Shown one piece after another: positions 25,972 through 36,521 of a DNA stretch of 64,000 nucleotides (its first letter is position 1; every line of letters starts with the position of its first letter). Below the pieces are notes generated by a model. It worked only from the letters and a program-made list of their open reading frames with translations, did no database searches and was not told the origin of the DNA. Origin of the DNA: Ferrovibrio sp036381655 (GTDB lineage Bacteria; Pseudomonadota; Alphaproteobacteria; Ferrovibrionales; Ferrovibrionaceae); the NCBI RefSeq assembly GCF_036381655.1, contig NZ_DASVCJ010000034.1, positions 13,367 to 77,366 of the forward strand, written 5' to 3'. Position numbers and translations under genes: made by a program.

Positions 25972-27348
25972 CTATTCCTTGAACTCGGCGCGTTCGGGGA
26001 TGCGGTTGAAGGCGATCTTGGCACCCATGAAGCCGCCTTCCAGCTGCCCGGGGCGCTGCTCCGGCAACTGGCCGAGCGCAACGGCATCGCGGCCGAATTT
26101 CCGGTTCAGCCCGTCGAGCACGGCAGACAGCCTAGCGCGCGTCTCGGCGGCGGCGACATCGCGCTCGAAGCCCGAGCCGCCGCCGAACAGATCCAGCGTC
26201 GTTTCGTTCGCCGGCGCCAGATCGTGCAGCGCGATCCCCACCTTCTTGAGCCGACGCTGCGTATCCTCCTGCTGCCGCAGCCGGCGCCAGAGCCGGCCGA
26301 CCGCGTCGAGGATGACGAAATTGTCCTGCGTCTCGGTCAGGCGGAAACTGTCGGCCCAGCGTGCGTTTTGAGAATGGCGGCCGCCATCCTCGAAGCGCAC
26401 GCTGACATCGAGCTGCCGCGCGAAATAGCCGAGCCGGCGCACGCGGCTGCCGGCCTTGGCCGCGAGCCGCCGCACGACGAGTTCGGCGGACGCGAAGCTG
26501 CGCAAGTCCGGCGGCAGCACATGGCTGTGGCTGATGCTGTGACGGCCCTGCGCGACATCCTGCAACTGCCTGCCATGCAGGCGCGCGAGGAAATCCTCGC
26601 CGCCGACGCCGCCCCAGATGCGCCGCGCCTCATGCGCCGGCAGATGCCACAAGGCCTCGACGCTGGCGATGCCGGCCTGATTGAGGCGCCGTTCCATATT
26701 GGCGCCGATGCCGGGCAGATCGCGCAAGTGCAATCGGAACAGCCTGTCCTGCAGCTCCTCGGGCCTGAGGACGACAAGGCCGTCCGGCTTCTGCATGTCG
26801 CTGGCGACCTTGGCGAGATAGGCGTTCGGCGCGATGCCGATCGAGCAGCGGATGTATTCGCCGAGATTCTCCGCCAGCCCCCGCTTGATGCGCCGCGCCA
26901 GCGCGACCGCCTCGGCCTCGAGCCGCTGCGGCCCCATCAGGCGGCAGGCCATCTCGTCGATCGACCAGACCTTCTCGACCGGGATATGGCGATCGACCTC
27001 GTCCAGGATCCTGTGATGGAATTCGACATAGATGTCATGGCGCGCCGGCACCAGTAGAATACCGGGGCATTTCTGCTTGGCCTCCCAGATCGGCGTGCCG
27101 GTCTTGATGCCGAAGGCCTTGGCCTCGTAGGAGGCGGCGATGGCACAGGTCGTGTCGGTCATCACCGGCACGACCGCGACCGGCCGGCCGCGCAGGCGCG
27201 GCTGGAGCTGCTGCTCGACGCTGGCGAAATAGCTGTTCAGATCGAGATAGAGCCAGCCGAGCGGCGAGGCCTCCCAGCCTGCCCTGTCATGGGCAGCGGC
27301 GTGGGCGGCGGGGTTGCGGGCGGCGGGGGTGGCGAGATCGATATGCAT
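25972..27348 (-). CDS. Y-family DNA polymerase (DinB/UmuC type)
   Basis: A translesion polymerase of 458 residues. Catalytic acidic residues lie in LYLDLNSYFASVEQQ (palm motif I) and KVWSIDEMACRLMG (motif III). CSIGIAPNAYLAKVASDMQK is the fingers/palm signature, followed by the HhH-like LRDLPGIGANMERRL thumb and a little-finger domain. It has no obvious beta-clamp-binding end, and the C-terminal 80 residues (LDLFGGGSGFERDV to the end) are less familiar. It is longer than E. coli DinB. A candidate SOS box lies 35 bp upstream of ATG 27348, so DNA-damage induction is likely. The adjacent upstream gene (extensin-like) is unrelated. Confidence 0.9.
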   Translation of the reverse strand: MHIDLATPAARNPAAHAAAHDRAGWEASPLGWLYLDLNSYFASVEQQLQPRLRGRPVAVVPVMTDTTCAIAASYEAKAFGIKTGTPIWEAKQKCPGILLVPARHDIYVEFHHRILDEVDRHIPVEKVWSIDEMACRLMGPQRLEAEAVALARRIKRGLAENLGEYIRCSIGIAPNAYLAKVASDMQKPDGLVVLRPEELQDRLFRLHLRDLPGIGANMERRLNQAGIASVEALWHLPAHEARRIWGGVGGEDFLARLHGRQLQDVAQGRHSISHSHVLPPDLRSFASAELVVRRLAAKAGSRVRRLGYFARQLDVSVRFEDGGRHSQNARWADSFRLTETQDNFVILDAVGRLWRRLRQQEDTQRRLKKVGIALHDLAPANETTLDLFGGGSGFERDVAAAETRARLSAVLDGLNRKFGRDAVALGQLPEQRPGQLEGGFMGAKIAFNRIPERAEFKE

Positions 27349-27382
27349 GGCCGAGTCCTCTGGCCATGAGTCTAGATCGTGC

Positions 27383-27397
27383 GAACAAAAAATCAAC
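27383..27397 (-). promoter_or_regulatory. Candidate LexA (SOS) box of the Y-family polymerase
   Basis: On the minus strand GTTG-N7-GTTC, one mismatch from the alphaproteobacterial LexA consensus GTTC-N7-GTTC, in an AT-rich stretch 35 bp before the start codon. Confidence 0.55.
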
Positions 27398-27443
27398 GAA
27401 TAAGAACATTAATAAAACTTGCCCGGCAGGGCGAGCTGGGCCG

Positions 27444-28193
27444 CTATCCCCCGCAGAGCTTCCAGGGGCCGATATCCCAGTGGAGATGGTCCCTGTGGTC
27501 GGCATTGGCATTGGGGCTGAGCGCCACCGAGAAAAAGCGGCAGGCCTGCTTGCTGACCCCGCGCAGATACTGGCCTTCCGGGCTACTGCTGCGGAACTGC
27601 TCCTTCACCGAGACGCGGGTGCCGTCCGCGAGCGTGAAGCCCCAGACGTCGATGGCGCGGCCCTGGGCATGTTCGCTCAGCCGGCCGCCGCCGCCGACCA
27701 TGCGCCGGCAGGTGAAACCGCCGGCATGATTGAGCTGGGCGATGTCCTGGCCGAAGACCCGCCGCGCCTCGGGCAGCAGGACGCCGCCCTCGAACTGCAG
27801 CAGCCGCAGCGCCATCGGGCAGCTCAGCTCGACCGGGCGGCTGAGCGCCACATGGGTGCGGGTCAGCTTCACCCCGTTCTGCAGCGTGCAGCCGCCCTTG
27901 CCCGGTTCGGCCTGGGCGATCAGCGCGAATTGCGCGCCGGTGGCGGCCAGATCGTTGAGGCAGGCGGACTGGATCGGATCGCGGTTGGGCCACAGCTTCA
28001 TGCCCGGATAGGGCTGCGGCACCGGAACGACGGCCGGCCGCGGCGCCGGACGCGGGGCGCAGGCGGCGAAGGCCAGCAGCAGCGCGACGAGCGCGGCCAA
28101 ACGGCGGCCGGTCGCGCCCTGGCCGGTCACTCCCTGGCCAATCACTCCCTGGCCGGTTAATCGACGCCTGGTCAATCGGCGACGGGCAGCCAC
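27444..28193 (-). CDS. Extensin-like family lipoprotein (putative peptidoglycan peptidase)
   Basis: The extensin-like C-terminal domain family is related to LAS-type (VanY/MepA) peptidases. Conserved features are CTLQNGVKLTRTHV, the central SEHAQGRAIDVWGF (H-x6-D) and the C-terminal ADHRDHLHWDIGPW (HxH), which fit a zinc site. A hydrophobic segment ends in LLLAFAAC, a lipobox-like cleavage site (Cys near residue 45). The N-terminus, LTRRRLTGQGVIGQGVTGQG, is encoded by 15-bp direct repeats and overlaps the epmA 3' end by 22 bases. GTG 28145 or 28130 may be the true start. The final KLCGG is close to the polymerase SOS box. Confidence 0.85.
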   Translation of the reverse strand: MAARRRLTRRRLTGQGVIGQGVTGQGATGRRLAALVALLLAFAACAPRPAPRPAVVPVPQPYPGMKLWPNRDPIQSACLNDLAATGAQFALIAQAEPGKGGCTLQNGVKLTRTHVALSRPVELSCPMALRLLQFEGGVLLPEARRVFGQDIAQLNHAGGFTCRRMVGGGGRLSEHAQGRAIDVWGFTLADGTRVSVKEQFRSSSPEGQYLRGVSKQACRFFSVALSPNANADHRDHLHWDIGPWKLCGG

Positions 28194-29224
28194 AGCACCT
28201 CCTCGATCCGGCTGGCGCCGGTCAGCAGCATCACCAGACGGTCGACGCCCAGGGCGATGCCGGCGCAGTCCGGCAGACCATGGTGCAGGGCAGATATGAA
28301 TTCTTCGTCAATGGGATAGTCGTAGCCGTAGAGCTGTTTCTTCAGCGCCATATCGGCCTCGAAACGGCGGCGCTGTTCGGCGGCGTCGGTCAGTTCGGAA
28401 AAGGCGTTGGCAAGCTCGACGCCGCAGGCATAAAGCTCGAAGCGCTCGGCCAGATGCGGCGCGCCGGCTTTGGGCCGGCTCAGCGCCGCCATGTGGATCG
28501 GATAGTCGTGCAGGATGCAGGGCGCATCGCGGCCCAGATTGGGCTCGACCTTCTCCAGGGCGACGCGGAAATACAGATCGTCCCAGGAATCGCCGGCATC
28601 GACGCGGATGCCGATGCCGCGGCAGGCCGCCTGCATGGCGGGCAGGTCGGGCCGGTGCGGATCGGGCCCGATGCAGGCCGCCAGATCGAGCCGTGCAAAC
28701 CGGGCGAAGGCCTCATGCACGGTGAGATATTGCCACGGCCCGGCGATGTCGGCGGCCTGGCCCTGCCAGCGCAATTGCGTCTGCCCGCTCGCCGCCGCGA
28801 TGGCGCGCAGCAGCTTTTCGCAATCCTGCATCAGCACGCGGTAATCGGCGCCGGCGCGGTACCATTCCAGCATCAGAAAGGCCGGATAATGCAGGGCCGC
28901 GCGCTCGCCGTTGCGGAAGACCGGGGCGAGCTGGAACAGCCGCTCCTCCCCCGCCGCCAGCAGCTTCTTCATGGCGAATTCGGGCGAGGTATGCAGATAA
29001 AGCGGCCGCGTCGAGCCGTCCGGCCGCTCCAGCAGAGTGGCGAAGGCCTTCAGATGCGGCTCCAGGCCGGGCGAAACCTGCAGCGCCGGCGTTTCCACCT
29101 CGACGAAGCCGAGGCCGCAGAAATGGCTGCGAATCGCCTGCAGGACGGTCTGGCGGACCAGAAGGTTGGGCCGTCGCCGGGCATAGAGGTCGGGACGCCA
29201 CCAGGGGGTGTTTCGCGGCTGCAT
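28172..29224 (-). CDS. epmA: EF-P lysine lysyltransferase EpmA (GenX/PoxA)
   Basis: EpmA is a class II lysyl-tRNA synthetase paralogue lacking the anticodon domain. It attaches beta-lysine to a conserved Lys of EF-P. The 350-residue protein has the class II motifs VETPALQVSPGLEPHLKAF, the motif 2 region APVFRNGERAALHYPAFLML, EWYRAG, and motif 3 GIALGVDRLVMLL. It is divergent from efp, its substrate, across a 124-bp shared regulatory region. ATG 29224 is chosen; the upstream in-frame Met at 29257 is possible. epmB is not in this window. Confidence 0.95.
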   Translation of the reverse strand: MQPRNTPWWRPDLYARRRPNLLVRQTVLQAIRSHFCGLGFVEVETPALQVSPGLEPHLKAFATLLERPDGSTRPLYLHTSPEFAMKKLLAAGEERLFQLAPVFRNGERAALHYPAFLMLEWYRAGADYRVLMQDCEKLLRAIAAASGQTQLRWQGQAADIAGPWQYLTVHEAFARFARLDLAACIGPDPHRPDLPAMQAACRGIGIRVDAGDSWDDLYFRVALEKVEPNLGRDAPCILHDYPIHMAALSRPKAGAPHLAERFELYACGVELANAFSELTDAAEQRRRFEADMALKKQLYGYDYPIDEEFISALHHGLPDCAGIALGVDRLVMLLTGASRIEEVLWLPVAD

Positions 29225-29348
29225 ATTTGGCTCAGACCCCGGGTTGAGAAGCATTATGCGACCTGATAGTTTCCGCCCGCCTTTTTCGCAAGCGGGTCCT
29301 ACCTTTGCCATAGGGCGGGCCCGCTCGCCGTTTCCGGAGAGATGTTCC

Positions 29349-29921
29349 ATGGCCAAGGTCAATGCCAACCAGTTGCGCAAGGGCAACGTGGTCGAGATCA
29401 ACAACAAACTCTACGCCGTGATCACGGCGCAGAATATCCAGCCTGGCAAGGGCACGCCGGTCACCCAGCTCGACCTGCGCGACCTCGCCACCGGCCTGAA
29501 GACCACCGAACGCTACCGCACCACCGAGGCGGTCGAGCGCGTCTTCATCGACACCCGCGAGTTCCAGTACCTGTTCACCGAGGGCGAGCACGCCACCTTC
29601 ATGGACATCGAGAATTACGAGCAGATCCAGGTGCCGCTCGACGTGGTCGGCGACCAGGCCGTCTGGCTGCAGGACGGCATGCATGTCGAGATCAGCCTCT
29701 ATGAAGGCCGCCCGGTCTCGGTCGAACTGCCGCAGACGGTGACGCTGGAGATCACCGAGACCGAGCCGACCGTGAAAGGCCAGACGGCTTCCTCGTCCTA
29801 CAAGCCGGCGATCGTCTCGAACGGCCAGCGCGTCATGGTGCCGCCGCATATCTCTGCCGGCGTGCGCATCGTCATCAATATCCAGGAAGGCGGCACGTAT
29901 ATCGAGCGCGCCAAGGACTGA
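29349..29921 (+). CDS. efp: Translation elongation factor P
   Basis: EF-P relieves ribosome stalling at polyproline stretches. The 190-residue protein has the three beta-barrel domains of the family, with the modification site IQPGKGTP (Lys 34) and the C-terminal signature GVRIVINIQEGGTYIERAKD. Lys at the tip, rather than Arg, agrees with the adjacent epmA. GGAGAG lies about eight bases before ATG 29349. A clear terminator follows 25 bp after the stop. Confidence 0.98.
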   Translation: MAKVNANQLRKGNVVEINNKLYAVITAQNIQPGKGTPVTQLDLRDLATGLKTTERYRTTEAVERVFIDTREFQYLFTEGEHATFMDIENYEQIQVPLDVVGDQAVWLQDGMHVEISLYEGRPVSVELPQTVTLEITETEPTVKGQTASSSYKPAIVSNGQRVMVPPHISAGVRIVINIQEGGTYIERAKD

Positions 29922-29945
29922 CGCGGCCCGTCAGCCGTTCCGATC

Positions 29946-29976
29946 AAAAACCCGCCGGGCGACCGGCGGGTTTTTT
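29946..29976 (+). terminator. Intrinsic terminator of efp
   Basis: CCCGCCGG pairs with CCGGCGGG around GCGA, extended by A-T pairs, followed by six T on the plus strand and flanked by A's. It probably works in both directions, since the HxlR gene converges from the other side. Confidence 0.9.
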
Positions 29977-29989
29977 CTTGCACCTTTTC

Positions 29990-30036
29990 TGTCATCCCGG
30001 GCGAGCGCCATTGTGCATGGCGCGAGAGCCGGGATC
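29990..30036. repeat. REP-like palindromic element inside the 3' end of the HxlR gene
   Basis: ATCCCGG (29994-30000) pairs with CCGGGAT (30029-30035), and GCGCCAT pairs with ATGGCGC inside it around TGTGC. The outer GTCATCCCGGGC sequence resembles the element at 2209. It encodes the last 15 or so residues and the stop codon of the HxlR gene, suggesting insertion at the end of that gene. Confidence 0.65.
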
Positions 30037-30486
30037 CGATTTCCGGGGTTGCTGCGCATCGAAGGCGGCGCGGGCGGCGGCGACCGTTTCGCCATATTGC
30101 ATCGCCCATTCCCAGACGCCGCACAGCGCCTCGGTCAGTTCCATGCCGGCCTTGGTCAGCGCGTAATCGACGCGCGGCGGCACTTCGGCATAGACCTGCC
30201 GCACGATGACGCCGTCGCGCTCGAGCTGGCGCAGGGTCTGGGTCAGCATCTTCTGGCTGACACCTTCCAGTTGCGCGCGCAGCCGGGAAAAACGCATGGC
30301 GCCGCGCTCGTACAGCTCGTCCATGACGCGCAGGCTCCATTTGTCGCCGAATCGCACCATCAGTTCGCGGACCAGCTCCTCGGTCTCCTTGCTGACCGCG
30401 CAGCCGGCATAGGCGCCCGGTTCGGTGACGGCTTCGGTGGCCGCAACGGGAATGGCATTGGTTACTGGCAGGTGGCTAGCGGTCAT
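29992..30486 (-). CDS. HxlR-family transcriptional regulator
   Basis: A 164-residue winged-helix regulator. The core is VRFGDKWSLRVMDELYERGA, MRFSRLRAQLEGVSQKML, TQTLRQLERDGVIVRQVYAE and PPRVDYALTKAGMEL, the HxlR pattern including the single Cys before the first helix (AGCAVSK). The last residues (KSDPGSRAMHNGARPG) come from a REP-like repeat and are probably not part of the original protein. It is divergent from the molybdenum hydroxylase genes starting at 30771, with 284 bp between, and is the natural candidate to control them. The sensed compound is unknown. Confidence 0.88.
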   Translation of the reverse strand: MTASHLPVTNAIPVAATEAVTEPGAYAGCAVSKETEELVRELMVRFGDKWSLRVMDELYERGAMRFSRLRAQLEGVSQKMLTQTLRQLERDGVIVRQVYAEVPPRVDYALTKAGMELTEALCGVWEWAMQYGETVAAARAAFDAQQPRKSDPGSRAMHNGARPG

Positions 30487-30770
30487 TGAAAGTGCCTTAT
30501 TGCTGATCGCATGCGGGGCTCTGTAAGATTTCGCCGATGCGGACAGGATATGCATCGATGAGCGTTCATGCGACCGGCGATTGTTTGTCTGCCGTCACAA
30601 AGAGCGGCGATTTACGCGGTCTTGCCTTCGCTCCGATCGGGTATACTTGCTCGCATAAACAGGGGACGATATTCGCCCCGCAATCATAGCACACAACGCT
30701 CGCATCGCGGCCTCTCCCGTTGGCCGGCATTGTCCTTTTCTCTTTCCACATCGCCCCAGTGGAGGATTCC

Positions 30771-31232
30771 ATGGCTGTACAATTCACTCTCAACGGCAAT
30801 CCCGTCACCCTGGATGCCGATCCGGACATGCCGCTGCTCTGGGCGGTGCGCGACGAGATCGGGCTGACCGGCTCGAAATTCGGCTGCGGCAAGGCGCAAT
30901 GCGGCGCCTGCACCATGCATGTCGACGGCAGCCCGGTGCGCTCCTGCTCGACGCCCCTGAGCGCCGTCGCCGGCAGCAACGTCACCACGATCGAGGGCCT
31001 GAACGGCAAGGTGGCCGAGGCGGTGCAGGCCGCCTGGATCAAGCATGAGGTCGCGCAATGCGGCTATTGCCAGTCCGGCCAGATCATGTCGGCGGTGGCG
31101 CTGCTGGCCGACAACAACAAGCCGACCGACGACGACATCGACGCGGCGATGCAGGGCAATATCTGCCGCTGCGCCACCTATGTGCGCATCCGCAGCGCGA
31201 TCCACGACGCCGCCAAGACGCTGCGCGCCTGA
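30771..31232 (+). CDS. (2Fe-2S)-binding small subunit of a molybdenum hydroxylase (IorA-like)
   Basis: The 153-residue electron-transfer subunit has two [2Fe-2S] sites: FGCGKAQCGACT in the plant-ferredoxin domain, with a further ligand Cys after VRS, and QCGYCQSGQIMS plus GNICRCATYVRI in the helical domain. It resembles the small subunit of isoquinoline 1-oxidoreductase and related aldehyde/xanthine-oxidase family enzymes that lack a FAD subunit. GGAGGA (30761-30766) precedes the ATG. The catalytic subunit follows 27 bp later. Confidence 0.94.
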   Translation: MAVQFTLNGNPVTLDADPDMPLLWAVRDEIGLTGSKFGCGKAQCGACTMHVDGSPVRSCSTPLSAVAGSNVTTIEGLNGKVAEAVQAAWIKHEVAQCGYCQSGQIMSAVALLADNNKPTDDDIDAAMQGNICRCATYVRIRSAIHDAAKTLRA

Positions 31233-31259
31233 TTCCTTTTGCAGAAAGGCCTGACCACC

Positions 31260-33473
<2,214 letters not shown>

Positions 33474-33494
33474 CACTCGCCCCTCGCGGCACCG

Positions 33495-33524
33495 AACCGG
33501 CGGCAGCGATGCCGCCGGTTTTTA
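33495..33524. terminator. Bidirectional terminator between the IorB-like gene and the MFS gene
   Basis: Perfect 11-bp arms AACCGGCGGCA and TGCCGCCGGTT around GCGA, then TTTTT on the plus strand. The last bases overlap the stop codon (TAA) of the convergent MFS gene. Confidence 0.88.
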
Positions 33525-34685
33525 TGCGCTGAAATTCAGCAGTGCCCGCCGACGCCACAGCAGCATGGCCAGTCCGCCGCCGCAGCACGACAGCAGGCTC
33601 ATCAGCCAGTACATGCCGCCGCCATGCGCGGCGAAAAGCGGACCGACCGCGAGCGTCGCCAGGGCCAGCATGGCGCTGTTGCCGGCGACGTAAAGCGTCT
33701 GCGCCGTGGCGGACTCGTTCGGCGCGCAGCCCTCCGACAGCAGCCGCATGGCGCCGAGATGCGCGGCGCCGAAAGTCGCCGCATGCAGCAGCTGCAGCAG
33801 CGTGAGCAGCAGGTAATCCTCGGCGAAGACGGTCGTACTCCAGCGCACCAGCCCGCCCAGGGCAGCGATGACGAGCAGGCCGGCGCCGCCGAAGCGCACC
33901 GGGATGCGCTGGGCGAAGGCGAACAGCACGACCTCGGCGATGACGCCTTCCGCCCAGAGCCAGCCGATCGCCGCATCGCTATGGCCGAGGCTGCGCCAAT
34001 GCAGCGTGCCGAAGGTGTAAAACGCCGCATGGCTCGCCTGCAGGCAGGCGGTGGTCAGCATGAACAGCAGGAAGGCCGGGCGACGCAACAGGCGCAACAG
34101 CGGCAGGCCGGCGCGCGGCTTGTCCAGCGGCAGGCGGATATCCGGCAGCAGGTGGCTGCAGGCGGCCAGCAGCAGAATGCCGCCGACCAACAAGATGTAG
34201 ATCCACGATTCCGGGCGGCCTTCGAGCCACAGGCCGGCGAGATAGGCCGCCGCCAGGAAGCTGAGACTGCCCCACAGCCGCATGCGACCGTAATTCAACT
34301 GGTGCCGCGCCGTCGCCAGCAGGGCGATATTGTCGGTGAAGGGCGTGATCGGCGCCCAGGTGATCGTATGCAGCACCCAGACGATCAGCATGGCCGCGAA
34401 ACCCTCGACCCAGCCGAATAAAGTCAGCGTCGCCGCGCTGGCCCAGGCGAGCGTGACGATGGCGGCCTTGCGGCGGCCCGAGCGGTCGACGGCATGCGCC
34501 GCCAGCGGCCCGGCGATCAGGCGCACCAGGATGCCGACGGAGAGCATGATCGAGATTTCCGTCGGCGTCAGCCCGCGCGAGCGCAGCCAGACCGAGAAGA
34601 ACGGCAGATAGATGCCAGGCACCACGAACAGCGCGGCATATTGCAGGCTGATGCGCCAGGCCAAGCCGCCATTCGCACTCGTCAT
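33522..34685 (-). CDS. MFS transporter, 3-phenylpropionate permease (HcaT)-like
   Basis: A 387-residue inner-membrane protein with 12 hydrophobic segments. The opening SLQYAALFVVPGIYLPFFSV and LRSRGLTPTEISIMLSVGIL, and the loop AAHAVDRSGRRKAAI, are typical of the MFS_1-like/HcaT branch that imports aromatic acids or nucleosides. GAGGAG lies seven bases before ATG 34685, which is preferred over 34700. The gene is divergent from the ABC transporter genes. Tandem operator-like repeats occupy the shared upstream region. The substrate cannot be assigned. Confidence 0.85.
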   Translation of the reverse strand: MTSANGGLAWRISLQYAALFVVPGIYLPFFSVWLRSRGLTPTEISIMLSVGILVRLIAGPLAAHAVDRSGRRKAAIVTLAWASAATLTLFGWVEGFAAMLIVWVLHTITWAPITPFTDNIALLATARHQLNYGRMRLWGSLSFLAAAYLAGLWLEGRPESWIYILLVGGILLLAACSHLLPDIRLPLDKPRAGLPLLRLLRRPAFLLFMLTTACLQASHAAFYTFGTLHWRSLGHSDAAIGWLWAEGVIAEVVLFAFAQRIPVRFGGAGLLVIAALGGLVRWSTTVFAEDYLLLTLLQLLHAATFGAAHLGAMRLLSEGCAPNESATAQTLYVAGNSAMLALATLAVGPLFAAHGGGMYWLMSLLSCCGGGLAMLLWRRRALLNFSA

Positions 34686-34722
34686 CCGAACGCTCCTCAA
34701 TGCCCAAGAATCGGGCAGCCAA

Positions 34723-34759
34723 AACTGTTTACAATGTTAGGACAACAGTGTTTACAGTT
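34723..34759. promoter_or_regulatory. Two tandem operator-like half-palindromic sites
   Basis: AACTGTTTACAATGTT (34723-34738) and AACAGTGTTTACAGTT (34744-34759) share the pattern AACNGT-N4-ANNGTT and lie 21 bp apart, two helical turns. They sit 38 bp upstream of the MFS start and about 157 bp upstream of the ABC start in otherwise GC-rich DNA. They are likely binding sites for one regulator. Confidence 0.5.
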
Positions 34760-34915
34760 CCTGATCGCGCAGACAGGGCAACGCGCGATTCCAGGACCAG
34801 GGTTCAGGATCAGGGGGGCAAGCCGGATCATGGGCGTCACGACAAGGCCAGGCCGCCAGAGAGTGCCGCGCGGTCATCGGCAGGTTTCAGCACCCTTGAT
34901 GATCGGAATTTTGTA

Positions 34916-35710
34916 ATGCAGGGTCCGGCTTTCGTAAAAATCGACGGCGTCAGCCTGGTCTATCAGATGGCCAAGGAAGAGACGCTTGCCGTCCAGGACC
35001 TTTCGCTCGATATCGAGGAAGGCGAATTCGTCGCCGTGGTCGGGCCGTCGGGTTGCGGAAAATCGACCTTGATGAAGCTGGTCACCGGCCTGCTCGATAC
35101 CACGGCCGGCATGATCACCATCGGCGGCAGGCCGGTGCAGGGCCCGGTGCAGGGCGTCGGCATGGCCTTCCAGAACTCGACCCTGCTGCCCTGGCGCAGC
35201 ACGCTCGAGAACGTGATGCTGCCGCTGGAGATCGTCGAGCCGCACAAGCGGCGGCTGCGGCGGGAGAAGAAGGCCTATATCGACCGCGCCATGGCGCTGC
35301 TGGAAACGGTCGGGCTCAGCGAGTTCGCGGATAAGTTCCCCTGGCAGCTCTCGGGCGGCATGCAGCAGCGCGCCAATCTCTGCCGCGCCATCATCCATGA
35401 GCCACGGCTGCTGATGCTGGACGAGCCTTTCGGCGCCCTGGATGCCTTCACCCGCGAGGAATTATGGGGCGTGATGCAGGCGCTGTGGATGAAAAAGCGC
35501 TTCACGGCGATCCTGATCACCCATGACCTGCGCGAAGCCGTCTATCTGGCCGACAAGGTCTTCGTGATGAGCAAGCGGCCCGGCAAGGTGATCCTCAGCC
35601 GCCATGTCGACATCCCGCGCCCGCGGACGCTGGACACCACCTTCGAGCCGCATTTCGGCGCCATCGTGCATGAACTGCGCGATCATATCCATGACGTGAG
35701 GTCGTCGTGA
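34916..35710 (+). CDS. ABC transporter ATP-binding protein, NitT/TauT family
   Basis: A 264-residue ATPase with Walker A GPSGCGKST, Q-loop FQNSTLLPWRSTLENV, signature LSGGMQQRANLCRA, Walker B LLMLDEPFGALDAF and H-loop ILITHDLREA. The LLPWRSTLENV Q-loop and the short length fit the SsuB/TauB/nitrate class. ATG 34916 starts MQGPAFVKIDGVSL. The permease gene overlaps its end by four bases. No substrate-binding protein is encoded in this unit. Continuity with xdhABC suggests a purine, hypoxanthine or related nitrogen compound as cargo; that is inference from position. Confidence 0.92.
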   Translation: MQGPAFVKIDGVSLVYQMAKEETLAVQDLSLDIEEGEFVAVVGPSGCGKSTLMKLVTGLLDTTAGMITIGGRPVQGPVQGVGMAFQNSTLLPWRSTLENVMLPLEIVEPHKRRLRREKKAYIDRAMALLETVGLSEFADKFPWQLSGGMQQRANLCRAIIHEPRLLMLDEPFGALDAFTREELWGVMQALWMKKRFTAILITHDLREAVYLADKVFVMSKRPGKVILSRHVDIPRPRTLDTTFEPHFGAIVHELRDHIHDVRSS

Positions 35711-36480
35711 ACCGCGATAAGGCCCTGCAGCGGGCCATGCCCTGGCTGGTCACGGTCGCCCTGTTCGCCTTCTGGGAATTGTTCTGCATCGTAACCGGCA
35801 TCGATCAGGTCATCCTGCCGCGGCCGAGCGTGGTCTTCGTGACGCTGGTGAAATTCGCGCCGCAGATCATGCATCATTCCCTGCAGACGCTGTTCACCAC
35901 CACGGTCGGCTTCGTGGTGGGCGTGGTGGGCGGCGCGCTGCTCGGGGTCGCCATCGGGGCGTCGCGGCTGGTCTATAACGGGCTGTATCCCGTGCTGATC
36001 GGCTTCAACTCGATCCCGAAGGTCGCCGTGGTGCCGGTGCTGGTGATCTGGTTCGGCATCGGCACCGTGCCGGCGATCGTGACGGCTTTCGTCATCTCCT
36101 TCTTCCCGATCGTCGTCAACGTCGCCACCGGCCTTGCCACCATCGAGCCGGAATTGCGCGACGTGCTGCGCTCGCTGGGGGCAACAAAGCTTGAAATACT
36201 GACCAAAATTGGACTTCCGCGGGCGATGCCCTATCTTTTCGCCTCGCTGAAGATCGCGATCACGCTGGCTTTCGTCGGCTCGGTGATCGCCGAGACGGTC
36301 GCCTCCAACGAGGGCATCGGCTACCTGATGCTGTCGGCCTCTTCGAGCTATAATGTGCCGCTCGTCTTCGCCGGCCTGATCGTGGTGGCGGTGATGGGCG
36401 TGCTGATGTACGCGGTGGCGGTCTGGTTCGAGCGCCGCATGACCGGCTGGGCCTTCCGCGGCAGCGATTTGATGACCTGA
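35707..36480 (+). CDS. ABC transporter permease, NitT/TauT family
   Basis: A 257-residue inner membrane permease with about six hydrophobic segments. The EAA loop, LRDVLRSLGATKLEILTKIG, followed by LPRAMPYLFASLKIA, is characteristic of SsuC/TauC-like permeases. GTG 35707 overlaps the ATPase stop codon. xdhA follows 41 bp later across a small CCCGGC/GCCGGG hairpin. The missing binding protein is the odd point of this importer. Confidence 0.9.
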   Translation: MNRDKALQRAMPWLVTVALFAFWELFCIVTGIDQVILPRPSVVFVTLVKFAPQIMHHSLQTLFTTTVGFVVGVVGGALLGVAIGASRLVYNGLYPVLIGFNSIPKVAVVPVLVIWFGIGTVPAIVTAFVISFFPIVVNVATGLATIEPELRDVLRSLGATKLEILTKIGLPRAMPYLFASLKIAITLAFVGSVIAETVASNEGIGYLMLSASSSYNVPLVFAGLIVVAVMGVLMYAVAVWFERRMTGWAFRGSDLMT

Positions 36481-36521
36481 TCTGTCCCGGCAAGGCCGGG
36501 CGGCGGAAACCGGAGTTTGCC

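Noticed and set aside
30487..30770. A small gene between the HxlR and IorA-like genes
   Set aside because: The only frames are short, lack a ribosome binding site, and resemble no protein. The interval is taken to be a divergent promoter region (a TATACT occurs near 30643).
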